NCBI GenBank assembly: GCA_036877525.1
Contig: JAZGTH010000013.1
Span: forward strand, 11,148,001 to 11,212,000
Source: Chromobotia macracanthus
Taxonomy: Eukaryota; Chordata; Actinopteri; Cypriniformes; Botiidae
Length of the DNA: 64,000 bases
Direction: 5' to 3'
Shown: one piece after another, positions 54,272 to 63,692 of the stretch
Layout: each line of letters opens with the position of its first letter
Numbering within the stretch: position 1 is the stretch's first letter
The notes under the pieces: model-generated
Told to the model about the DNA's origin: nothing
The model's input: only the letters and a program-made list of their open reading frames with translations
The model's database searches: none
Position numbers and translations under genes: made by a program

Positions 54272-54420
54272 TCAGCCAATCAGTTATGGTGCGGACACGT
54301 CAATGTCTGTGTTTCAGCCAATCCGGTACCACCACCTGTCTCGCGCGTATTTAATATTCATAAGGAAAACCTTCAATAGGTGAGCTTTGTTAACTTCACA
54401 CCGGGTTTAATCAATCCATT
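54272..54420 (+). promoter_or_regulatory. Candidate fyb2-like promoter
   Basis: Two AGCCAATC boxes (about 54,275 and 54,317) lie before ATTTAATATTCATAA (54,350), which could act as a TATA element. ACCACCTGTC is an E-box. The 5' untranslated exon should start about 54,380-54,430. Inference from motif spacing only. Confidence 0.4.
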
Positions 54421-54528
54421 AGAGGAGTGCTGAGCTGTTTGAACGTGTTGTGTGAGTTATTCGGATAGTGTGTATATTATGTGATGCTCAGGGAATCCGT
54501 TTTAGGCCAAGAAGAAGATAAAACAAAC

Positions 54529-54537
54529 ATGGAGCAG
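54529..54537 (+). CDS. fyb2: fyb2-like exon 1 coding part
   Basis: ACAAACATGG is a good initiation context; three codons (MEQ), then CAG|GTAAAT. An upstream in-frame ATG at 54,484 would add 15 residues, but it is in a poorer context and is overlapped by an ATGTGA mini-ORF at 54,479. The short form fits the family (Met, few residues, then F-[KR]-S-[IL]-[KR]-A-K-F). Confidence 0.7.
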
Positions 54538-57500
54538 GTAAATAAATCATTTTGAGTGAAATTATAAACAAACGAATACATTTGTAAAACATGTTAAACG
54601 GGTCACGTTGTGGACGGATGGTTGAATGGAAGTTATCACCAATTTTTTTGTCCTGTTATTTTACTGTACGTATTTTATTTTTGCATAAATATTTTATTTG
54701 TATTTTTATCAGTTAAATATGCTTGTACACAGAATAATTTAATATTTCTTTTTTAAAGCAGCTTTTAGTATTATGTATTGGTTGTTTAAATGGGTTGTTA
54801 TAAATCGATTTATCTGTTATTTACCATTTGTATAGGAAGTCTCCAATTTCAAATCAATCAGGGCAAAGTTCCAAGAGGAGATCCTGACAAAGAACAGACC
54901 TGTGGTTCCTGAGAAACCCAAACGGCTCCCAACAGCAATGTTAGGGCGCTCTGGTATGGTAACCATAAATTCCAGTTCAGCTGTGGAGACCAAGACCCCC
55001 AGTCTACCTCGAATTATTTTCAGAGAAGACCAGAAATTTCCCTTAGGAAAACGACCTGTATCATTCCAAAGCTTTACTCACACAACATCTGATGTTAGTC
55101 AGTCTGGTGATGGTGGGAACCAACATACACTTAAATTTCGACATTTGCCCCTTGTGTTGCCGTTTTCAGGTGAGCCAAAACATGATTCTGCTGCTTTTTC
55201 TTCAAAGGGAATCGCACCACCTATCAAGTGCATCAAGAAACCAATGCCTGCACCATTTAAGCCAATCAAAATTTCACTATGTGGCAAAGAGTTGGGAAAA
55301 AAAGCTTTGGAGCATATGAAAAGCAGCGCTACGCATAATGTTCAAACAGAAGAGTCCACTGTTAAGGCTGCAAATGCTGAAATTGTAGAGATCCACCAGA
55401 CTAGGGTGTCAAACCCCGGATCACCTTATACCAGTCCAGAACATTCAACTGTGTCTTCAAGCGAATCAATGACGGATTTATCTTCGGGAAGTGTTACCCA
55501 GTTTTTTGACCATCATGTCCTTGAGAAAGCCAAAAGGAAGCTCTCACATAAGAACCTGCTGGTGTGTGGTAGACCAAAGAGCTTCTACTTTAATAATGGT
55601 GCAATATCCACAGAGAGTCCTTCATCCCCTACTGAATCTGAGAGCTGTCAACAAGAGAGATTTTCTTCCCGGGCAGGCTTTTCCTCTAATGGTGCTTTTG
55701 TTTATGCCTCCACTTCTCCGTTGAAGGTCAATAGAACATTACACAGTAAGTTAAGGAATTTCCGGTAGACTCTTTAAGATGGATCCATATGTGATTGTTT
55801 GTTTTCATCTTGCATGACGAGGAGTGCTTGTAATGGAATGTTTCTTTACTATAAGACCTTATTTATCCTGTTTTGAGGAATAAGCTCTCTATTTGTTCAG
55901 CAAAAATATGATGATATACCTCCACCTGTTCTTTAGGTGCCATTACTGATATGAAGCTAAATAGGATCATGCAGCCTGAAATAGATAATTCTCTTCTACG
56001 TAAACCTCTACCTGACCTGGCATCCATGGAGCCATTGCCCATAAAGCCACCTAGACCCCCACATGTCAATCTTAGCAAATATAAAACTCAAGTCCACATC
56101 ATTGACTCAAGTGAAACACGCAACACTGGTAAGCAAAAGTTTATTCTCCTGCCTTTTTTGTTTTCTTGATTTACTTGATTATTAAAAATAATTGATATCG
56201 TTAAAAATAATACAACCTATATATTAAAATTTAGGTTAGTATGTGCTTTGGCATACTGTGTGTGTGAGAGTTAATTTGCTGCTTTGTCAACCACAAGATT
56301 GTTAAAGCAATAAGTCATGCTTTATCTTGCAATGACTCATCCATTATTTCATAATCTTTTAAAATTCAAAATGAAATGCCCAAATGGAATGGTGAATTGC
56401 CCAAAGCATCAGTCTATAATATGTATTACAAACTTATTTGAGTAAGATTATCGTACTGTTGGAGTAAATTTGTAGTCAATGCTGTCTAACCTGTTTGCAC
56501 ATAAGAACAAATGTTTTTTTTTTTTTTTTTTTTATTAAACCAATACTGAATATCTGTCACTCTCTGTTATATCAAGGATCTGAATTCAGTCATTTTTTTA
56601 GCGTAAGGATTTATTTTAGCAGAATAATAATAAATTGTGTTGTTTCAGAATGCGTACCTGAGTCTGAGATTTTGGCCAACACAAATGCATCACTTCACAA
56701 CACCACCGTGCCACCCCCTGAATTTCCAGATTTCAATACATTTGCTCCAGAAACCACAAACACTAATGCTATAAATATAGCTTCCTTGGAATTAGAGGCA
56801 ACAGAATTTCCAGTGTCAGACTCCTTGACTCCACTTCCCCTGCCCGATGAAGTCAATGGTTTGCACTTTCCAAGTCAGGCTGGTCCAAAAAATATGCGGT
56901 CAGGAGAGGTTCTTAGTGCATCTCTGAAGGAGCTGAGAAGTACAGAGATCTTGTCATATCTGCAGTCAGTTGCTCTTCCAGAACCAGTGGCTGCAGACCT
57001 CAGAGTAAATGGACCACACACTGCATTCAGCTTCAGCTGTGAACATCTATCAGAATCAAAGTAAGTGTTTCAAATGGTTTGGGATATGAGAGGCAGAGCA
57101 ATATTGCCAATATTTTCACAGCTAAAGGACATTGTTATCTGGTCATACATAGTCATACAAATAGTATCTCAGTAAAGCATTTAAAGGATACCCAAAAATG
57201 TCATTAATTACCCTCATGTCCCCTGTAAGATCGTTGTTTATCTTCAGAACACAAATTAAGAGATTTTTGATAAAATCCAAGAACTTTCTGAACCCCCATA
57301 GACAGCAATGCAACCACTAAAGGAAATATTTCATGTGGCTACAGTGATTCAAACCTAATGTTATGAGTCAGACGAAAATACTTCTTGTGCCCAGGAAACA
57401 AAAATAATGACTTTTTAGTCTCGACGTATGTTCATGAGAGCACGGTGAAATAATTGAGGACATTGGGGATCTTAGCAAAGCAGAAGTTTATTGTAGTGAT

Positions 57501-60500
57501 GCAGTGACGAAGCACATGAAGCACTCAGGCTTTAGTGGAGTCAGATTGAACCATGCAATATATATACCATTGCAACAATATAAACATGAACATTATATAC
57601 TCTTGTGTAAACCTGTTTTTTCCGCCTATAATGCAAAGGAAGTTTGGAATTTAAATGTAAATTAAGGGTTGCAGTAGAAGTGATCACTTTCCATTATCAC
57701 ATAGTAGCTATTGTTATTGGTGAAATGTCAAATGGTAGGGTAAATGTCAAATGGTAAATATCAAATGTTGTTGTCTGACATGGCTTTCTGCATGTGTATT
57801 ACAGTCAAGTATTCTTTTAGTCAAAGTTGATTCCTGAAATCTGTCTGCCAGTTCCTTACTTTAATTGAATCAATATTAGTTCAGGTATTATGCACATATT
57901 ACTGAAACGCATGTACTAATGTCTTGATAAAAATTAAGCTTTATTTGGTGTATGAGCTTCTCCTAATATCTGTCTTGGAGTGGAATCTGTTTAGAGGCAG
58001 TCTGTAATTTCTTACCACAATGCCACAATACCAAAAACCAAATTCAGCCACTATGCATGTGTGTGGTAAACCATTGTTCTGAAGTAGAACCAGGAAGTGC
58101 TGCACTGTTTACAGAGGAAGATGCATGCTGTATGTTGCGTCTGCAGATTTCGACAGAGGATGACTTAAATTTTTTGCCTTCTGGGGTCCTAACTCCAGCT
58201 CCTGCATCAGCACCACACGTTTACGTAATTTGTTTTATTGTGTTCTCATCACTTCATTAAATTAAGGTTGAACCACTATAGTCACATGGGCTGTTTTAAG
58301 AATGTCTTTACTACCTTTCTGGGCCTTGAAAGTGGTAGTTGCATTGCTGCCTGAGGGTTCAGAAAGCACTCACTATTTTATCAAAAATATCCTAATTTGT
58401 GTTCTAAAGATAAACAAAGGTCCTACGGGTGTGGAACGACATGAGTGTGAGTGAGACCATTTTCATTTTTGGATGAACCATTCCTTTAATCAGCATCAAA
58501 GACTGTAACATTCCTTTTTATATCTATTTATTTTGTTTTGCTTTGCAAGATATTTCCTAAGAAAAAGTGTGGTAGTAAGATTAAATATATTTTTTAACAT
58601 TTTATACATTAACAGTTTTTTAATGCAGGGTACATTTGTTATTTGTTTTTGCTCAGTTCTAAGCTGGAGCATTTTCCCAAACCCTGTGACAGTGTTTATG
58701 AAGATGTGGAGACAATCCCAAAATTTCCTTTTTCTCAAAACTCCAGGAAGCATAGAGGAGCTCCAAAAAGTGAGTATTGTACTGGTAGTAATATTTCATT
58801 CAACAGCAAGTTTCCATTGATTTGTGGAAAATATGATTGTTTTTTTAGATCCATATGCTGATAATGGCCATATGGTGAGTAACAGTTCTTTTATTATTTA
58901 TATACTTTTTATTATTTAAAGATCTAAGCCAAACCTGAAGCCAAATCAAAATATAAAATTTCCAATGTGTTTCTGGTATTGTGATGTGTGGCAGAAATAT
59001 TTAAAAATCATTAAAGGGATAGTTCACCCAAAAATGAAAATCAGTGGATGCTACTGTTTGCTTACCAACATCAAAATATCTTTTGTGCTCCTCGGAAGCA
59101 AAAAAGTCACAGGTTTGGAATGACATGAGGATGAGTAAATAATGGAAGAATTTTGGGGTGAATTATCTCTGTAACGGTTATTTCTTTCATGTAAGAAATG
59201 AACTGATTTCCAAATTACTTTAAAATGCCATTAGGTGTCATTGTATAACTTCTCTAAACACAGTTTTTATAATCATCTAGATTTACAAATGGTCTCTTAA
59301 AAGAGCATCAAGTGAATATTTGTTGTACTGCATTTAGACATTCAAGATTTAAGAGGTTGTAATTGAACTAATCCCTTCATTTAGCACTGTCATGTAATAC
59401 ATTACAGCTTGATAATGATTTTTCACTCTAGAAATCACCTAGGAATCTGGAAAACAGCTCAGTCTCCTTAATGTTCCTAATGCCAGCACTAATGATATAG
59501 ACAATAAATATTCATATTAATACAATCTTTTAATTTGACAGAAAGAGGACGTGCAGAGGAGTTTGTGGCATGTCTCTCATTGGTTGGTCTGCATTTGTTT
59601 CATTATCAATATATCCTCAGTTTGTAACAAGTGGAATGTTTTCTCATGCAGTGCACAATTCTTTAATTGTTTTAAACATTTAATTCTTTCAATCTGGTCT
59701 AGTGCTGAAGATCAAAATGGCCAGGCACAACATGACAGGTATTATATTATCAGTTTTATTTTTGTGTACTTGAGTACAGTAAAGCATCCATAAAACCTGT
59801 CAATAATTCGAATTATGCAATTTTTCTGATTGTCATGTGACAACGTAAAAGAATATCAAGATTTTGCATTGTGACATTATTTCATGACACTTTGGTTAAG
59901 CACACAGCCATTATCCTTCTACCAGTTTGCGCTTCTATTCCTCCAGAAAAGAGCAAAAGAGCCCCGAACACCATGATGAGAAAGAGCAGAAAAAGAAGCA
60001 AAAGCAGCGTCTGGAGAGGGAGAAAAAAGAACAGAAAGAAAAGGAGAAAAAGAGAAATGAAATGCACAAGAAATTTAAAGTTAGTGAAGTCACATACGAC
60101 AATGACAATGTAAAATGTAAACATACACTGTAAACATGCCTCTGCTCTCATGAGTCTTGAGGTTTTTCTCATTTTTCTCCACAGATCACTGGACTGGAGG
60201 AGCCCATGTATCATGCCAGAGTTCTTGTGGCCAGCAAACTCCACAAACATGACCTGCCCGTCAAGAGCGGTGACATCATCAGCATCATCCGCACCGTCAG
60301 CTGCCCCAAAGGCAAATGGCTGGCCAGAGATGCCAACAACAAATGTGAGACGTTTGTCACCTTTGTGAGACATTTGTCATGTTTGTGAGAATGAATGGAC
60401 CTATTTCACGCATATTCGAATGCAAGGCTCTGGTGGGAAGAAACCTGGAAGTAAATGTTAACCTTAATACCTTAGACCAACCTTTACTTCCAGGTTTTTC

Positions 60501-63500
60501 TCCCATCTTAAAAAAAGGTCCATTCGTTATGTATTCTCATTGGCATTCTCATTATGTCTAGCACGGTCTCATTATCAAAGGCACTTCACTACATGACATT
60601 TTTGCTGATTTTTGCAGTAATATACTGTAAATATTTTAAATATAAATAAAATTATTATTAAAAATCTAGTATACAGCACAGGATAGCATACAAATTCACT
60701 AGCATGATTTTTAAATGTTTTTTTCAGATGGTTACATATCTGTAATGAATGTGGAGCTGAACATTAAGGAGATGCTGGAACTCGGAAAGAGAGCATCACA
60801 GGCTGCTGGACGAGGTCAGAAAGATGGCGATAACATCAGCTTCAGCAGCAGGTACACAAAAACTTCACTGCATTATTTTATGTAATGTATAATAAAGCTA
60901 CAAGTTAGCAGCTTTTTTAAATTAAGTGCCATTTTTAATTTCACAGTATCATCCACCTCCAACCCTTTAAATGTATTATTGTGTGCAATATGATTGTGTA
61001 TTATTCTTTATAATAGTTAAATACATTATATTTAATCTAGATGGTAAAGTTTGATACCTTTGTGTTGCCTTGACAGTTTCCATGGAGATTAATTAAAAAT
61101 TAATTGCCAATATGAGATGCCACCCACTTGTCTTTATGATGCTCTGATGTCTATGGGGCAGTTGCTAGACTATTGTAACTGGTTGCTGGGACGTGGCTAT
61201 GAGATTGAAATGTCAATTTGTTTTCTGCTTGTTAATCTGAGCTATATGAGCCCACCCCCAATGGAATGTTTCGCCCACTTTTTTTACAAACGGCAAACAT
61301 TGTACACTAATAAAAGTCATAGCACACCTCTCCTCAATAAGATGGACGATTTGGCCCCTCATTCACAGGTCTACATTCACGTTTGTCAAGTTTTGGCCAG
61401 AGAAAGTAGTATGCAGGAGAGTAATAGTGATACTTTGCTTGTGAGAGTAATAGTGATACTTTGCTTGTGAGAGTAATAGTGATACTTTGCTTGTGAGAGT
61501 AATAGTGATACTTTGCTTGTGAGAGTAATAGTGATACTTTGCTTGTAGAGTAATAGTGATACTTTGCTTGTGAGAGTAATAGTGATACTTTGCTTGTGAG
61601 AGTAATAGTGATACTTTGCTTGTGAGAGTAATAGTGATACTTTGCTTGTGAGAGTAATAGTGATACTTTGCTTGTGAGAGTAATAGTGATACTTTGCTTG
61701 TGAGAGTAATAGTGATACTTTGCTTGTGAGAGTAATAGTGATACTTTGCTTTACAAGCAAATATTATTGCACGTGCATAAGGGTGCTTAAATGTTAATGA
61801 TCTCTTAAATGTTTTGTAGGTCCTCTCATCAGAATCCAGTGCTCACTAGCAGCTGTGAGTTTGTCTTTTTGTTAGTTGTTTGTTTCTTGTGTTTCAGCTG
61901 ATTGTCAGTGCTGTGAGTTCAATGTAGTTTTCTGTGTTGTGTTATTTGCTCTCAGTCACTGATGACAGTGATGAATGGACTTGTGATGAAGAAACATTAT
62001 CACCATCTGCTGATCATTTGTAAGTTTTGCTTTGTAATGCATTTTACTGGTTTGAATTATATTTTAATCACTCAAAACTTACAAGGGGGTTTTCTTGCTT
62101 CAATAAACGGGGACAATGTACTGAAAAGGTTTCAAAATAACATGAGTGGATTGGAATTTCATCTGTTAAAAAGGGGTTTAATGTAGTGAGTGATTTTTAC
62201 CTACAATTTTTCTGCTTCATGTGAGTTTGTATTATGAAGACCTTCATCATTACAGAACATCATTCAGAATCTTGGCTTAATGCAAAGAAAACCAACCTAC
62301 TTCCTCAAAAGCTGTATAATTTGCAGTGATGTAAGAACATTATAAAAAACAGAAAACCTCATATCCTGTTGCTAGTATTCATCCAAAGTAATTTTGCATG
62401 CTGGAAATCTAGACTGAGCATAAATGTATGGTTTGAATCCACTGTAAATCACAAAGTTAAACTATTAAAGCTGTCTGTCAAATGTTGATGATTCGTAGGG
62501 CTGCTAATAATTTCACAATTATTTAAGACAATTACTCACTGCCTTTGAAAACAACAAGCGTTTAAATTAAAAACTTTAAACAGCCGGAATTGTAAAGTGG
62601 CTGTCCTCCAATTATGAGTTAGGACTGCCAGTGTTTATAAGATGCGTTTTGACCTTGTGTTTCTTATTTGTCATTATGCAGGAGTCAGAACAGGGCTGTG
62701 TCTATGCCTGACATGTGTAAGTACAGCTCTTCATTTCTTAGGGTTAAGGACTTCACCTGTATTGTGTCACATTAACAATTAATCTTCATTCTTTATTCTG
62801 TCTCCACCAGTTTACAGTAATTTGTCAGCTCATCATGCTCTGAGTGATGGGAGTATGGAGGACATCCACACGCAGTGAGCTGCAGTAACAATACACACAT
62901 GAAAAACTGCACATGAACAATCTTGTTTTTTAAACAGCAAAATAATTATTTACAGTGGAATTATTTTTACCAAGACTATAGACCTTATTCAGTGTAGATA
63001 AAAAATGAAAACACACAAAACACAAGTTGTTTTCAACTTGTTAACTGTTCAACTGGTTACACTTTGATTAGTCCTCTTTACACATTCTACTAACTATAAT
63101 TAACTTTGCAGCAACATGTCAACTAATTCTCAGAGTGTATTCAACTGTTTATTTTACGGTTTAGTAGAATATGTTGACATGTACTTGCAAAGTTACTTAT
63201 AGTCAGTAGAATGGCTGTTGTGGGACAGTTAAAATAGTGTTAGCAGATATTAAGCAGAAGGTCTGCTAATACTCTAATGACTGGTAGTTGCAAAGTTACT
63301 TGTAGTTAGTAAAATATCTAAAGTGGTATCGAAATAAAGCATTACCAAAATCTTTAAAAGAAAATCACAGTGAAGATGCATTTGTGAAAAATTGAACATT
63401 GCCTCTCTCTATGACTATGGTCTATAAATTGTGTATATGCTTTGAAATGTGTTGTTTAATGTGAAAATTGTCTTGTTTAAGGCATGAAGCACTGCAAAAG

Positions 63501-63692
63501 CTGGCTGTTTTTTTTCAGAATGGCAATGAAAACCTTGTTGCCACCACTGGAAGTGAACCATATCTACCAAAGTATAATTCTGTTATAGATTACTTTTATT
63601 TATACTGTTATTCAGTCAGATTTTCATTCATGTGTTCTTCACTTTTTTCATTGCATTTCCTTGCAACTTTTTTGGCAGCACTGATGATCCAG
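54529..63692 (+). CDS. fyb2: FYB-family immune adaptor gene (fyb2-like), 3' partial
   Basis: About 17 exons with mostly canonical junctions. In order: MEQ|EVSNFKSIRAKFQ at the N-terminus, a long Ser/Pro-rich region, PPRPPHVNLSKY, CDSVYEDVE (a candidate SH2 ligand), a Lys/Glu-rich helix ending RNEMHKKFK, and an hSH3 core (ARVLVASKL...GDIISIIRTVSCPKGKWLARDANNKYGYISVMNVEL). Short acidic exons follow, then HEALQKLAVFFQ. FYB proteins are cytoplasmic adaptors that couple T-cell receptor signals to integrins through SKAP and SLP-76-type partners. FYB1 shares the helix-hSH3 arrangement. The EALxxLxxFF segment and the nearby dab1-like gene favour FYB2. PRAM1 shares the N-terminal motif but has only a C-terminal hSH3 of another type. 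Exons after 63,692 lie outside the window. Confidence 0.75.
54836..55745 (+). CDS. fyb2: fyb2-like exon 2 (large)
   Basis: TTTGTATAG|GAAGTC opens in phase 0; ACACA|GTAAGT closes after base 1 of a codon. 303 codons: EVSNFKSIRAKFQEEILTK, a run of Lys/Pro pairs (VPEKPKRLP), and long Ser/Thr-rich, probably disordered sequence. MTDLSSGSVTQFFDHHVLEK is the most structured-looking part. Confidence 0.88.
55937..56128 (+). CDS. fyb2: fyb2-like exon 3: proline-rich SH3 ligand
   Basis: GTTCTTTAG|GTGCC...ACTG|GTAAGC; phase 1 in, phase 1 out. LPIKPPRPPHVNLSKYK is the hallmark 'PPKP.RPP.V.L..F/Y' segment of FYB/PRAM1 proteins. Confidence 0.9.
56649..57060 (+). CDS. fyb2: fyb2-like exon 4
   Basis: TGTTTCAG|AATGC...TCAAA|GTAAGT; completes a Glu codon and ends two bases into a codon, which fits exon 5 directly. 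PPPEFPDFNTFAPE and SLKELRSTEILSYLQSVALP are visible. The upstream poly-T (56,514-56,533) is intronic. Confidence 0.88.
57178..58497. mobile_element. Element with about 230-bp inverted ends in fyb2-like intron 4
   Basis: The left end (57,178-57,420: TTTAAAGGATACCCAAAAATG, then ATCTTCAGAACACAAATTAAG) is the imperfect complement of the right end (58,262-58,497: CTAATTTGTGTTCTAAAGAT, then CATTTTTGGATGAACCATTCCTTTAA). The ends belong to the common fish 'AAAGGGATAGTTCACCCAAAAATGAA' type. The interior (57,460-58,260) has no recognised domain. Confidence 0.75.
58657..58769 (+). CDS. fyb2: fyb2-like exon 5: YEDV motif
   Basis: TTTTTGCTCAG|TTCTAAG...CAAAAA|GTGAGT. SKLEHFPKPCDSVYEDVE carries a Tyr-Glu-Asp-Val site like the SH2-binding tyrosines of FYB1. 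Phase 2 in, phase 1 out. Confidence 0.87.
58849..58874 (+). CDS. fyb2: fyb2-like exon 6 (26 bp micro-exon)
   Basis: TTTTTTAG|ATCCATATG...CATATG|GTGAGT; gives NPYADNGHM with phases 1 to 0, joining exon 5 without a stop. Confidence 0.75.
59013..59172. mobile_element. Short MITE of the 'AGTTCACCCAAAAATGAA' type
   Basis: TTAAAGGGATAGTTCACCCAAAAATGAAAAT faces GAATTTTGGGGTGAATTATCTCTGTAA about 150 bp later. No coding content. Confidence 0.85.
59542..59564 (+). CDS. fyb2: fyb2-like exon 7 (tentative)
   Basis: An exon of length 3n+2 is needed between exons 6 and 8. TTTGACAG|AAAGAGGACGTGCAG fits phase 0, but the donor is weak (TTT|GTGGCA at 59,565, or TTG|GTTGGT at 59,583). Confidence 0.4.
59703..59738 (+). 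CDS. fyb2: fyb2-like exon 8 (36 bp)
   Basis: CAATCTGGTCTAG|TGCTGAAG...GACAG|GTATTA; AEDQNGQAQHD with phase 2 in and 2 out, matching exon 9. Confidence 0.7.
59947..60079 (+). CDS. fyb2: fyb2-like exon 9: Lys/Glu-rich helix
   Basis: TATTCCTCCAG|AAAAGAG...TTTAAA|GTTAGT. KEQKKKQKQRLEREKKEQKE and KKRNEMHKKFK form a single charged helix directly before the hSH3 fold, as in FYB1. Confidence 0.92.
60185..60344 (+). CDS. fyb2: fyb2-like exon 10: hSH3 core
   Basis: TTTCTCCACAG|ATCACT...AAAT|GTGAGA. ITGLEEPMYHARVLVASKL, then LPVKSGDIISIIRTVSCPKG and KWLARDANNK cover the first strands of a helically extended SH3 domain (the FYB1 equivalent has a GKWLGR motif). The donor is followed by two further GTGAGA copies at 20-bp spacing. 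Confidence 0.93.
60388..60535. repeat. Imperfect palindromic MITE-like element in the hSH3 intron
   Basis: GAATGGACC (60,393) and GGTCCATTC (60,517) bracket AAACCTGGAAGTAAATGTT facing AACCTTTACTTCCAGGTTT. Confidence 0.8.
60728..60851 (+). CDS. fyb2: fyb2-like exon 11: hSH3 end and helix
   Basis: TTTTTTTCAG|ATGGTTAC...AGCAG|GTACAC. Completes YGYISVMNVELNIKEMLELG (last SH3 strand and C-terminal helix), then KRASQAAGRG. Confidence 0.93.
61418..61751. repeat. 13-copy 26-bp minisatellite in fyb2-like intron
   Basis: Unit GAGAGTAATAGTGATACTTT + GCTTGT, 13 copies, nearly identical; one copy lacks GA. It creates a long repetitive ORF on the minus strand that is not a gene. Confidence 0.97.
61820..61854 (+). 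CDS. fyb2: fyb2-like exon 12
   Basis: TTTTGTAG|GTCCTC...AGCT|GTGAGT; RSSHQNPVLTSS, phase 2 to 1. Confidence 0.7.
61956..62019 (+). CDS. fyb2: fyb2-like exon 13 (acidic)
   Basis: GCTCTCAG|TCACTG...CATTT|GTAAGT; TDDSDEWTCDEETLSPSADH, phase 1 to 2. Confidence 0.78.
62682..62716 (+). CDS. fyb2: fyb2-like exon 14
   Basis: TTATGCAG|GAGTCAG...ATGT|GTAAGT; SQNRAVSMPDM, phase 2 to 1. Confidence 0.72.
62811..62874 (+). CDS. fyb2: fyb2-like exon 15
   Basis: GTCTCCACCAG|TTTACAG...ACGCA|GTGAGC; YSNLSAHHALSDGSMEDIHT, phase 1 to 2. Read through, it would stop at once (TGA), so splicing is required. Confidence 0.75.
63482..63571 (+). CDS. fyb2: fyb2-like exon 16
   Basis: CTTGTTTAAG|GCATGAAGC; HEALQKLAVFFQNGNENLV, then TTGSEPYLP. 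Resembles the EALKRLQQFF segment I recall from human FYB2. A likely donor is AAA|GTATAA. Confidence 0.7.
63679..63692 (+). CDS. fyb2: fyb2-like exon 17 (14 bp, tentative)
   Basis: TTTTTTGGCAG|CACTGATGATCCAG|GTAAGT fits the phase left by exon 16 and adds TDDP. The gene continues beyond the window. Confidence 0.45.

Noticed and set aside
58057..58260. ORF with STEDDLNFLPSGVLTPAPAS that looks like an extra fyb2-like exon
   Set aside because: Exon 4 joins exon 5 in perfect phase. This ORF offers no acceptor/donor pair with a compatible phase, and it lies between the inverted arms of the element at 57,178-58,497. It remains possible as an alternative exon, but not on present evidence.
58496..58861. 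ORFs overlapping fyb2-like exons 5-6 in other frames and on the minus strand
   Set aside because: Do not respect the strong splice sites; shadows of the exon.
59882..60373. 163-residue minus-strand ORF
   Set aside because: Antisense shadow of fyb2-like exons 9 and 10 plus their intron; it has Phe/Leu runs opposite the Lys/Glu helix.
61386..61760. 124-residue minus-strand ORF of KYHYYSHKQSITITLTSK type
   Set aside because: Direct translation of the 26-bp minisatellite; open only because the unit lacks stops in that frame.
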